Positions 43,181-52,100 of a DNA stretch of 64,000 nt are shown piece after piece. A model generated the notes under the pieces. The model searched no databases. It was not told the DNA's origin and was given only the letters and a program-made list of their open reading frames with translations. Both the position numbers and the translations under genes were made by a program. Positions within the stretch are counted from its first letter, which is position 1. Every line of letters starts with the position of its first letter. The DNA comes from DTU013 sp964512095 (lineage in GTDB: Bacteria; Bacillota; Clostridia; Acetivibrionales; DTU013): positions 13,127 through 77,126 of the forward strand of contig CAZEIH010000011.1 of the NCBI GenBank assembly GCA_964512095.1. The letters are read 5' to 3'.

Positions 43181-43298
43181 TATTACTCTTCATATACCAA
43201 AATCAATATTTTTAAGCCCATGTTAGTAGTTACCCTTATTTGCAGTAAATCCAATTAATGCAAACTCCGAGTCAATACAACATAAATGGTAGTATTCT

Positions 43299-44093
43299 TT
43301 ATTCCTCCATTTCTTTTCTTAATATTTTATAAAACTCTTGGAATGCATACTTCTCTTTCCATGGACTATGCCCACATTTGCCAAGAGTATAAAGTTTGAA
43401 ATCTCTAATCCTTTTTTGAAGTGCTAATTTAACTCCATTTATCGGGTGCGGGTCATATTCACCATGGATTGCAACAACAGGACATCTAACTTCATCCGCA
43501 AGCCTTAATAACTCTCCGCTTTCACGCAAGGTTGCAGCTTCTTTCCAAATAGCGCTGTACTTGTCACCTTCAACAGGCAAGCAGTCTTCCTTATGGGTGT
43601 CTACCTCAAACTGACAATAGTTATCACTTTTATTTACAAGCTCACCAAGTATTTTTAACAATCCGTCTTTCTCAGCTTCCTTATCGGAATTAAGCTTTTT
43701 CAGTAGTTCATCAAATTCTGCCCTTTCAGCATCCGACAAATGCTTCATTCGGCTATTGGCAATTTCTTTAACATAAAGCACTTCAAAGGGACCACTTCCT
43801 ACAAGGATAAGTTTTTTCACTCGCTGATGATATTTTGCTGCATACATAAACACAAGCCAGGCGCCCCATGAATGACCTATGAGGATTATTGGCTTATCAC
43901 AGTGAGCAGTAATTACTTCATCAAGTTCCTTCAATAATTCAGTTATAGAATCTCTTGTTTGCAGCGGTTCGATAACCCCTGAATCTTTGGACAACTCCCG
44001 TGCAATTGCTGCAACAGTTCCCAAAGCTCCAGGACCACCATGAACAACAGCTGCTTTATAAGGCTTATCACCATATAATCTTACGTTTTTCAT
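43299..44093 (-). CDS. Alpha/beta hydrolase
   Basis: A 264-residue alpha/beta-fold hydrolase: oxyanion region HGGPGALGT (19-27), nucleophile Ser in GHSWGAW (about 73-79), acid in AIHGEYDPH and catalytic His in GKCGHSPWKEK. Substrate unknown. Its start overlaps the stop of the phosphatase gene by 4 nt, so it is the third cistron of an operon led by the adenylyltransferase-pyrophosphatase fusion. It could hydrolyse an antibiotic or modified metabolite; that is inference from context only. Confidence 0.85.
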   Translation of the reverse strand: MKNVRLYGDKPYKAAVVHGGPGALGTVAAIARELSKDSGVIEPLQTRDSITELLKELDEVITAHCDKPIILIGHSWGAWLVFMYAAKYHQRVKKLILVGSGPFEVLYVKEIANSRMKHLSDAERAEFDELLKKLNSDKEAEKDGLLKILGELVNKSDNYCQFEVDTHKEDCLPVEGDKYSAIWKEAATLRESGELLRLADEVRCPVVAIHGEYDPHPINGVKLALQKRIRDFKLYTLGKCGHSPWKEKYAFQEFYKILRKEMEE

Positions 44094-44701
44094 AACTCAA
44101 TTTCCTCCATACCTATAAACTCCATGTTTTCAAACTGAAAACACAGAATATACGGCATTTTATCAACAATAGACCAAAAACCGTCATATCGGAAATCAGG
44201 GTTAAAGTAGTTAATAATGGTTGAAAGTGCTGTACCATGAGAGCCAACAACGACATTCCTGCCCCGGCTGCATGGGCGAGCAGCAGGCTGCGCCTGCGAC
44301 CAGCCCAGATTGTTTTTCAACACATCATTAAGAGCTGCAACATTTCTCTCCTGAACCTCTCTGAGGCATTCCCCGCATTCCAGTTTGAAATCAAAATCAT
44401 CCCACTGTTTGCGAGAAAATGTCTTAAAGTCATCAACCCAAACAGTGTCTACTTTTCGCTCCCTGAAACCTTCAGCTATATTAATTTCAATGCCAATTAC
44501 TTGCGCTAAATCTTTAACAGTGTCATATGCTCTTTTATATGGACTAGAGTATATTGCACTAATATTTTTATCTTTTAACGTTTTAGTTACAAGTTTTGTG
44601 TCTATTATCCCTTTTTCAGTCAATGGTCGAATCATATCATCTTTAATAGATATATCAGGCTGTGCATGCCTCACAAAATAAATGTTAGTTGTTTTAATCA
44701 T
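44090..44701 (-). CDS. Histidine phosphatase family protein with GC-rich in-frame insertion
   Basis: A 203-residue phosphoglycerate-mutase-like phosphatase. The phospho-histidine motif RHAQP is at residues 11-15; SSPYKRAYDT, the acid residue region GFRERKVD and second His in GSHGTAL are present. Between VLKNNLG and NVVVGSHG lies an insertion of about 16 residues (WSQAQPAARPCSRGR) encoded by markedly GC-rich DNA (about 44260-44308), unlike the AT-rich surroundings. The start overlaps the fusion gene's stop by ATGA. Confidence 0.83.
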   Translation of the reverse strand: MIKTTNIYFVRHAQPDISIKDDMIRPLTEKGIIDTKLVTKTLKDKNISAIYSSPYKRAYDTVKDLAQVIGIEINIAEGFRERKVDTVWVDDFKTFSRKQWDDFDFKLECGECLREVQERNVAALNDVLKNNLGWSQAQPAARPCSRGRNVVVGSHGTALSTIINYFNPDFRYDGFWSIVDKMPYILCFQFENMEFIGMEEIEL

Positions 44702-45912
44702 ATCCTGTCCTTTCTTTCTATCAGTATCCCTTTCATATATTCGCTTTCATTATGAAACCGGTAAACAGTATTCTTCTCCTCTTCAGTACAGCCAAATAGC
44801 AGCTTTATCTCCGAGTCCCTTTTCAGTAGATCAACAATGCATATTACAGCGTCAACCGCAGGATTTTCCTTTGTCCCCCTCCACACATCAATGCCTCCAC
44901 CATCCATTGAAGTAGTACCTTTTAAATAACCATAATCGACCTCATATATTACATCAGGATATCTAGGATGACGGCTGCCTTTTGGACGGTCAATCACCAG
45001 TTTCGACTCTGAAACAAGCTTGTCTATGGCTTTCCAAAATTCTACCGTATTTTGCTTCAACCCAGGTATTTCATTTTGACATGAAGTTTTTACCCTATTC
45101 AGATACTCCATCATATTTTTATCTTCATCCTGGTTATAAGTAAATCCAAAATGCTTACCAACAGGTGGCGCAATAATTCTAAACAGCTCGCAGGCATTAA
45201 ATACCGCCGTCCAAAACTCGTTATAATCACTGCCGGAATAAGTTTTTGTGTATAAGGAATATAGGCTTTCAGGCAAGTACTTTTTATAATACTTCCCGCT
45301 CATGCCAACCGTCACAGAAAAGTTATTATTTACACCAATATACCAGTCAATCATTTTAGTAAGATCATCCCTGACTACAGAATTATACATCCACATTGCA
45401 TAGGGGAGTTGATCCCTTGCAATGCCTTTAGCAACATTTTGAAGACACCACCAAAAATTATTACAGCAACTTCTAAATTGAGATTCTTCCGGCTTTTTAA
45501 TGTAATAGTCTGAATCATTTGCCGGAGAAATTTTCGGAAGACAATTATCTTTGTCTAAGAGTGATATAGTTAATGAATCTGCAACATACTCTTTTAATGC
45601 ATATTCTTTAGTCCGAATATTTAAATCAATGCGGTTTCCGTCTTTAAAAAGCATCAGCCATGTATAATAGATTTCAGGGTCCTCTCTGTTTGGCTCCTGC
45701 ATGATAGCCGGCTCTCCAAAAACTGTTATCCAATTCTTATCATTCAAAAACGATTTAGTTTCTGACACAATAAACACAATATCATAATCCTGGTACATAT
45801 CTTTGGTAACGTTAGGGTTCGCTCTGGAATCATTCATATAAACAGCTCTTATACGTTCATCATTATTAGCAACGCTTAAAATTAAATCAAACATTTCTCT
45901 TTCTGTCCGCAT
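44698..45912 (-). CDS. Aminoglycoside 6-adenylyltransferase fused to inorganic pyrophosphatase
   Basis: A 404-residue two-domain protein. Residues 1-285 are an ANT(6)/AadE-type nucleotidyltransferase: MNDSRANPN, QDYDIVF (metal ligands Asp42, Asp44) and DGNRIDLN (Asp96). Residues about 290-400 match the small pyrophosphatase family of Firmicutes: VIDRPKGSRHPRYPD, VDYGYLKGTTSMDGGGIDVW and VDLLKRDSEIKLLFGC. Adenylylation of an aminoglycoside releases pyrophosphate, which the second domain could hydrolyse to pull the reaction. ANT(6) proteins are normally about 300 residues. GGAG precedes the ATG. It heads a coupled three-gene operon. Confidence 0.88.
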   Translation of the reverse strand: MRTEREMFDLILSVANNDERIRAVYMNDSRANPNVTKDMYQDYDIVFIVSETKSFLNDKNWITVFGEPAIMQEPNREDPEIYYTWLMLFKDGNRIDLNIRTKEYALKEYVADSLTISLLDKDNCLPKISPANDSDYYIKKPEESQFRSCCNNFWWCLQNVAKGIARDQLPYAMWMYNSVVRDDLTKMIDWYIGVNNNFSVTVGMSGKYYKKYLPESLYSLYTKTYSGSDYNEFWTAVFNACELFRIIAPPVGKHFGFTYNQDEDKNMMEYLNRVKTSCQNEIPGLKQNTVEFWKAIDKLVSESKLVIDRPKGSRHPRYPDVIYEVDYGYLKGTTSMDGGGIDVWRGTKENPAVDAVICIVDLLKRDSEIKLLFGCTEEEKNTVYRFHNESEYMKGILIERKDRI

Positions 45913-46038
45913 GATATACTCCTCATTGAAATAATTATTAAAGGTTTTACCTGTTTTTCTAACCTACAGATGGTACATAGAAAAACTTTCCATATACCAT
46001 TTATTATACATGATTTAATTGTTGCTTTCCATGTATAA

Positions 46039-46128
46039 GTAAAAAGTAGTGCAGCACTGCCACAGAAGGTGTTTACACCGAAGCCAAAGGAAACAAAGCC
46101 TGAGAAATATGCATGGGAGGAAGACTAA
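46039..46128 (+). pseudogene. C-terminal fragment of a lost gene
   Basis: A 29-codon open frame without a start, ending VFTPKPKETKPEKYAWEED and overlapping the next gene as TAATG. The Lys/Pro-rich tail and coupling suggest the 3' end of a gene whose front was deleted. No family recognised. Confidence 0.35.
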
Positions 46129-46412
46129 TGAATTTTAAAAAGCATACGGCATTTATGATTGATTTCATCTCAGATTTCGCAAACGGTGATTTGGAACGTT
46201 ATTTTTTTGATCTGGATTACTCTGCCTATATGATAGAGCATTTCCCACATATGGAGATTGAGAACTCCAGATTAGCGGACAAGTTTGCTTATACCGTAGA
46301 CCGGACATATGAGCGCGGAACTGATCTTGGTCTGTCAGATGAAGAGTTTAAGGTCGAAATCTCCAACGCTCTTAATAAATGGCTTGGCAAGGAGAAGCCT
46401 GACATAAATTAA
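46128..46412 (+). CDS. Hypothetical small acidic protein
   Basis: A 94-residue protein starting MNFKKHTAFMIDFISDF, predicted helical and acidic, with no membrane segment. I do not recognise a family. GGGAGG is 7 nt before the ATG, and the ATG overlaps the stop of a preceding fragment, which suggests it was once the second gene of an operon. Confidence 0.6.
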   Translation: MNFKKHTAFMIDFISDFANGDLERYFFDLDYSAYMIEHFPHMEIENSRLADKFAYTVDRTYERGTDLGLSDEEFKVEISNALNKWLGKEKPDIN

Positions 46413-46618
46413 ATGAACAGGTCTGGCAGTGTTTGACGCTTACGTAGAGAGATGTTGGTTACCTCAATTAAGCCTTTAAAGATAAGCAATTTTTCAGACT
46501 TTAGACTTGCTTCCAAGAACATCTACCTGCCACATGTTGAGTGCAAATATAAGGTTGAATTTACGCTAATCAGAGTTTAAAATGTTGTGAAGATGTCTAT
46601 TATCGATGAAGGAGAATA

Positions 46619-47140
46619 ATGATGGGTACTAATTTTATTACGCTTGCAAGCAGTAGGTTTTCTGTACGTAGTTTTTCCGACAAGGAGGTTGAAAAAGAGA
46701 AGATAGATTCAATCCTGCGCGCTGGGCAGGTGGCACCGACCGCATGCAATAAGCAACCACAGAAAATATATGTATTACAGAGTGCAGAGGCATTAAAAGC
46801 CCTTCAAAGGTGTAAGTATTCCCACTTTGGAGAGACGCTGGCATTTCTTGTTTGTTACGACTCGTTATTATGCTGGACAAGAGATTTTGATGGGAAGGCA
46901 AGTGGAGATATCGATGCATCTATAGTTGCCACTCACATGATGCTTGAAGCCTGGGAATTGGGAATAGGTTCGACATGGATTATGCATTTTATTCCTGAAG
47001 CGATAATAGATGAATTCGACCTTCCAGACAGTGTTGTACCCGTGTGCATACTGGTTATGGGGTATCCCGCTCAGGAAGCAGTTCCTAGTGTTCAGCATGG
47101 CATGAAGAAAGATCTGAAGGATATGGTAACGGTTTTGTGA
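46619..47140 (+). CDS. Nitroreductase-family protein
   Basis: A 173-residue flavoprotein of the nitroreductase fold: SSRFSVRSFSDKEV (FMN-binding Arg/Ser region), AGQVAPTACNKQP, and the glycine-containing LGIGSTWI. It is the short form found widely in anaerobes. Substrate unknown; these enzymes use FMN and NAD(P)H. GAAGGAG is 4-7 nt upstream of the tandem ATGs at 46619 and 46622. Confidence 0.87.
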   Translation: MMGTNFITLASSRFSVRSFSDKEVEKEKIDSILRAGQVAPTACNKQPQKIYVLQSAEALKALQRCKYSHFGETLAFLVCYDSLLCWTRDFDGKASGDIDASIVATHMMLEAWELGIGSTWIMHFIPEAIIDEFDLPDSVVPVCILVMGYPAQEAVPSVQHGMKKDLKDMVTVL

Positions 47141-47187
47141 AACTCATTGACATGTTTCCTCAAACAGCTACTATAAGAAGTAGCCCA

Positions 47188-47342
47188 CAATGGGTATACA
47201 AGCAGTTTTATACTGAGTGGCATCCTAATTCGGGCTATGAACTAGCGGACATGCTGGTTATTAAATGTTATATGCAGGAAAACCGTCAGGAGGTCTGAAT
47301 TGTGGTGATAAAGAACTGTATTCCACCGATTATTACAGAGAG
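47188..47342 (+). pseudogene. Remnant of an AraC effector-binding (GyrI-like) domain
   Basis: One frame reads WVYKQFYTEWHPNSGYELAD and stops at TGA near 47298. A shifted frame then reads GDKELYSTDYYRE and stops. The WxxFYTEWxPxSGYE...DxxxxDYY pattern is that of the GyrI-like ligand-binding domain at the C-terminus of AraC-type regulators. The rest of the gene is gone. Confidence 0.65.
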
Positions 47343-47583
47343 TGAATTTCGAGGGGCCGGCAAAACAAATTAAAGCATAGCAACGTTGTAACTGATGATG
47401 CTGGTACGCATAGGAGCAGCAAGAAATATAGTTCAAGAAAGAAGTAGACAAACTTAAATTTGTGGAATAGAGAAAAGAAGCAGGACAATACATGTCTGGT
47501 CAATTAAATAACGGCATTTCTCACTTTGTGTCGTGTAATTAACCGTAAGGATGCATTACCATCGAGATGAAAGGAGGTCAAAA

Positions 47584-48267
47584 ATGGATCAGGTGAAGAT
47601 CGGAAGCTTTCTGAGAATACTTCGAAAAGAAAAAGGATTGACTCAGGAGCAGCTAGCAGAGAAATTCAATGTCACAGGCAGAACAATTTCCAGATGGGAA
47701 ACCGGAAGCAATATGCCTGACTTGAGCATTCTTGTTGAACTGGCGGATTTTTATGACATAGACATCCGTGAAATCATTGATGGGGAAAGGAAAAGTGAGA
47801 AGATGGATAGTGAAGTAAAGGACACCTTGGTTAAAGTTGCAGAATACGGAGATGTAGGTAAAAAGATTGAGAACCGTAAGTTACATCAAATTATAGGAGG
47901 TATCTTAGCTGTTTTCGGTTTATTCATTATTATTAGTGCGTTAGCTGTTTTTCCGACTGACAGCAGTTGGGGCAGCATTTATTCTCTAATCGGCTGCGTT
48001 ATTCTTTCCGGTGGGATATACAAAATTTGCACTGCACTGAAAATTACAAAAACAATTCCAAGGCTTGTTTGCTCAATTGCATGCTTTATTATCATATTTC
48101 TGTGTCTGTGCGGTCTTGATTATTTGGGGGTTAAGAATTATAATCAGCCACCAAGATTCTGTTATGTAAAAGCCTATGGTAGTGACAGCGTCGAATACAA
48201 GACCCTTTTCTATACGGTTACAAGATATAATGTCGATACAGAGAATGAATATTATGTGTTTGATTGA
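47584..48267 (+). CDS. XRE-family helix-turn-helix protein with membrane domain
   Basis: A 227-residue protein. An N-terminal XRE DNA-binding domain (residues 5-60: GSFLRILRKEKGLTQEQLAE, VTGRTISRWETGSNMPD) is followed by three membrane helices (about 107-125, 135-153, 160-180) and a short extracytoplasmic tail. Such membrane-tethered XRE regulators are frequent in Clostridia; the signal is unknown. AAAGGAGGTC precedes ATG 47584, which is preferred over an upstream start. Confidence 0.85.
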   Translation: MDQVKIGSFLRILRKEKGLTQEQLAEKFNVTGRTISRWETGSNMPDLSILVELADFYDIDIREIIDGERKSEKMDSEVKDTLVKVAEYGDVGKKIENRKLHQIIGGILAVFGLFIIISALAVFPTDSSWGSIYSLIGCVILSGGIYKICTALKITKTIPRLVCSIACFIIIFLCLCGLDYLGVKNYNQPPRFCYVKAYGSDSVEYKTLFYTVTRYNVDTENEYYVFD

Positions 48268-48335
48268 GTGAAAAGAGCCAACAAGGCTGGAAATATCATC
48301 ATAACTACAGTTGTAATCGGCATAATGATGGAGAA

Positions 48336-48463
48336 AAAGTCAATTCGCTTCGCTCAGGGAGTCAGGTGGAGACTGAACTCCACCTGACCAAAGAAGTTAA
48401 TTAATTCGTCCTAATTCTTCGCCGGTATATTGAGGTCGGCGAAGAATGAAGACATAGATAAAG
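48336..48463 (+). repeat. Multi-hairpin dispersed repeat, copy 9 (extended second stem)
   Basis: Full copy of about 125 bp. The 11-bp GTCAGGTGGAG stem is perfect with loop ACTGAA. The second hairpin differs from copy 2: ATTCTTCGCCG and CGGCGAAGAAT make an 11-bp stem around a 12-nt loop. It ends GAAGACATAGATAAA. Different second stems among copies point to conserved structure rather than sequence. Confidence 0.88.
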
Positions 48464-48607
48464 CCCAATTTGTCAACGGTTGAAGAGACTTTCTTTGAGA
48501 AAATCTGCGTGAAGCAGCGAGAAGGTAGTAAATAATACTCGGAGTGATTGTAGGAGATATTATAGACTTGGCTGCTCAAGGAATTTGCAAAACGGCATTA
48601 TGGAAAC

Positions 48608-48679
48608 ATGGCTTATTTCAACTTTGACGAACATCCGGAATGTAAACAGTTTTTAAAGCAGCATAAATACGGGGTTTAA
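48608..48679 (+). pseudogene. Short coding-like fragment
   Basis: Frame MAYFNFDEHPECKQFLKQHK plus YGV, 23 residues, followed at once by a strong terminator. It lacks a ribosome-binding site and looks like the end of a lost gene. Confidence 0.25.
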
Positions 48680-48715
48680 CCGGCCTTTCATACTAAAGTA
48701 TGAGGGGCCTTTTTC
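48680..48715 (+). terminator. Strong terminator-like hairpin
   Basis: CGGCC...TCATACT and AGTATGA...GGGCC form a stem with small internal mismatches and a 2-nt loop, followed by TTTTTC. Confidence 0.7.
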
Positions 48716-48782
48716 TGCAAATTCATCCTTTCGAATGATTTATTTTAGAGACTTTTCCGCTAGGATTTATATTGGAGGAGGT

Positions 48783-49001
48783 ATGGTGCGGCGCAATGGA
48801 TATGCCTTATTGTTCGTAGCCAGTATTTGTATGGTGGTGTGGCTCAGGGCGACATTCATGTTAGAGGCGGTTTTTGTCTTTGGGGCTATCAGCATTATCT
48901 CTCTTCTGTTATTGGTGAGGCAGACCCGTCTGCTCTATTATGCTACACAGAATGACCGAGAAGCAGGCGGTACTGGATGCCGCGCAAAAGCTGCTTCATG
49001 A
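48783..49001 (+). CDS. Small two-helix membrane protein
   Basis: A 72-residue protein with two hydrophobic segments (about 6-20 and 27-46) and a basic tail. GGAGGAGG lies just before the ATG at 48783; the GTG three bases later has better spacing. Function unknown. Two further short frames follow (48952-49035 and 49068-49175), perhaps a decayed region. Confidence 0.45.
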   Translation: MVRRNGYALLFVASICMVVWLRATFMLEAVFVFGAISIISLLLLVRQTRLLYYATQNDREAGGTGCRAKAAS

Positions 49002-49175
49002 AACGGGTGTAACGGCAGACATCACCGGATGGTAACACAAGAAACATACAAACAATAAGCTAATGCAATGAAAAGATTGACACGGGTCAATGAACTGAGT
49101 GGAAAACAATATGCTGTCGGGACAATGGATACACCTGATGGAATTCCGGTATCCATAGTGATGGTAGGTTCATAG
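48952..49175 (+). other. Two short coding-like frames before the zinc-ribbon operon
   Basis: Frame 48952-49035 reads MTEKQAVLDAAQKLLHETGV and ends in ITGW. Frame 49068-49175 reads MKRLTRVNELSGKQYAVGTM and ends in IVMVGS. Both have protein-like composition but poor ribosome-binding sites and no family I recognise. They may be pieces of one or two broken genes. Confidence 0.35.
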
Positions 49176-49188
49176 AAGGAGGATATAT

Positions 49189-52100
49189 ATGGGTAAATAT
49201 TGTACGAATTGTGGTTCTGTATTGCCTAAAGGATTCGATGACCTTGCCTACTGCATATTATGTGGTAAAAAGCAACACCAACACCAACACCAAAACCAAC
49301 ACATATACTGCAGTCGTTGTGGTACAAATAACCCCTTAGATATGCTCTTCTGTCTCAACTGTGGTCAGCGTATTGGTGTACAGTCTGTACAAAGTATACA
49401 AGTTCTGCAGCCAACACAGGCAGTGCTAAAGCCGAATAGAAGAAAAGTAAAAAAGTCAGTAATGCTTTATATACTTGTTGCAGTTCTCACAGCCCTTGCG
49501 GTAGCCTTAACAGCAATTGTTCAACCATGGAAATACATAGGCGGAAATGGTGAGGACGAAATAAAGCTGATTGAAGTATCGGGCACAAAGGAAGTAAAAC
49601 AAACCTTTGATTTCGGACTGGAAATCCACGCGGCTGAAAACGCTCTTGATATAGACCGCACCTTTACTGCAGTGCAGATTGAGGATGACAACCGGTTGAT
49701 AGAACTCACCGAGCAGCTTGAGGATCAAACGGGCATAGTACTGGAGGCATTTGAGATTGATGCCGGATTAGCACCGGACCAGCGCTTTCCGGATACTTTT
49801 ACCATGACCTACGACCTTAGGAAGCTTGATATACCCGAGTCACTCTATGGCCATCTCAGCGTGGTAAGGCTCGGCGACGATGGTACGCAGTATCCCTTAG
49901 TAACCAAGCATGACGGAGCAAAACTCATATGCAGCAGCGACCAAAATTCCTTGTTTTTGATTGTGGTGACGGGACTTCTGACGTTCGGTCCAATGACAAT
50001 ATTAGCCGGACAGTATATGGAGAAATACGGCATAAAGGGTGAATCCCAATATTCCTCAATAACATTGTGCAATGGACGTTACAGGCTGATGTGGCCTGAA
50101 ACCATGGGTGCTGTGAACGAAGACGCTGTTGAAAAGCTGATTGATGATATGCAGGTAGAATATCAATTGCATTTTAACAGCAAAGGATTCAAAAGCCGTA
50201 AGGAATTGATCGAGAAAATCGCGGCCCTCGACCCGAATATGAAATGGAGGAATAATGCAAAAAAGGCATTCGGTAACCTGTATTCCAACAAGGAATTCAA
50301 TGCACTGCTTGAAAAATTTATGGATCCTGAATGGCAGGATCAAAATTTGCTGCCTTATACCGTGCTTATGTATAAGCGTGCAATCATTGTGGCGGACGAA
50401 TACTTTCGCAAGGAGCGTTCCTTTAATATGAAAGAACGAACCCTGGATTTAATTATTGACCCGAAGCTTGAAGAGCTTGCATTGATGAAAGCACCTAATC
50501 TGCGTCAGCCATACATTCTTCTTGCGGGTTGGAATATAGCTTTCCCCGATAATGAAAAGATCTATAATAACGCAAAGAAGCGGGATTTAGAGCAGGCACG
50601 CATAGTGGCAGATGTCTATATTACAATAGTTCACGAGTTGTTTCACGTTGTTCAGGCGGATAACGTAAGGATACGATACGATGTATATTTGTCATATTTT
50701 GAGGCAACGGCTGTGACTGTAGAAAAAGAGGCGTTTGATTACTTTAAAAAGAAAAAAACAGATGTTTTCTATGATAAGCTCAAATATGAGGAGTCATATG
50801 TAAGGCACTATGAAACGCTCACATTACCGCTCGGAAGCGGTGCAAGCTACTCATATTCCGACGAGTACACACAGCAAGGCTATTTGCTTTCGGAGTTTGT
50901 GATGTTCATGCGGGATAAATACTTTGCAAGTGACCCCAATAAATTTATGGAAAAGGTGATTTCCAGTCTAAGAGCGTGCTCGGGTTATTTTGACGCAACG
51001 TGGAACGATGATCTGCTTTTTATCACCTCTTTATGCAAGGTAACGGGAAAAAGCAAGGATGTAATAGCAAAGGATTATGAGGAATGGTTGATGAAAAATG
51101 ATACAAACATCCTCAATCGCACTAATGCAGTTGAAACACTCGCTCGTTCTTATGATGAAGATGGGAATAAGTACACGGATTTCATGCCCCATCTTATAAA
51201 AAATCACGTGCAGAAGCTGCCGACGAGCAATAAGAGCCTTCTGGTCAGATTTGATTCGAGCTACAAGCCATTGTCCGCAGCGGCGAAAATCCTTGACATT
51301 GATTTAGGAGATGAATCCGATGAAGCTTATCTTGTAATCGCGCTAAACAATGAGGAGCTTCTGAAAAATAAAAAGATGAAGCGGTATTACTACCCTGATA
51401 TAAATACTAAAAAAAGTATAGAACTCAAAGAGAAATACACGGTTATTAAAGAATTCAAAAAGCAGCTATCGGGTATTCTTGAAGTGAATTGTTATCACGA
51501 CGATAAAGAGTATTTGAGTGTAAATGATGTATTTGTTCTCACCAAACCTGATGCACCCAAGCTTTCCTTGCGTGATGGGATGCTTCATGTAATCTTTGAC
51601 GACAGCAGCAGTCCGTATAAAAAAGTAATTGTTGATGGTTATGCCCTCACCGTGATCGACAGCAAGGGCAACTCAGTTTTATTGAAGACCGATAAAACTT
51701 CCGCTGATATACCACTGACAGACTCAGGTGCTATTGATGTTAAGAACGGTGCCATATCCGGAAGTGTGCTGAAATCTGAAGGAGCTGATGCAGGTAAATA
51801 TAAGGATGTTTACGATGTTGAAGCATATAACCGTGCATTGGACACTCTGAAGGGTGGCAGCTCAATGGCATACTCTGCTTATTATAACGAATACATCAAG
51901 GATGAAGACATAACAATAGATGGTCCCACCAGTAAGGAAGCAAAACTTGAGGGTACAGCCCAAACCAGCAAAAAAACTGATCTTGTCGGTACCTGGAAAG
52001 GATTGATCTTGAACACTCAGCCTATAACAATGACTGTCAAGGACGGCGGCTCAAGCGGACATCAATACAAGATCGAATTCTCACTCTATGGCGATGAAAT

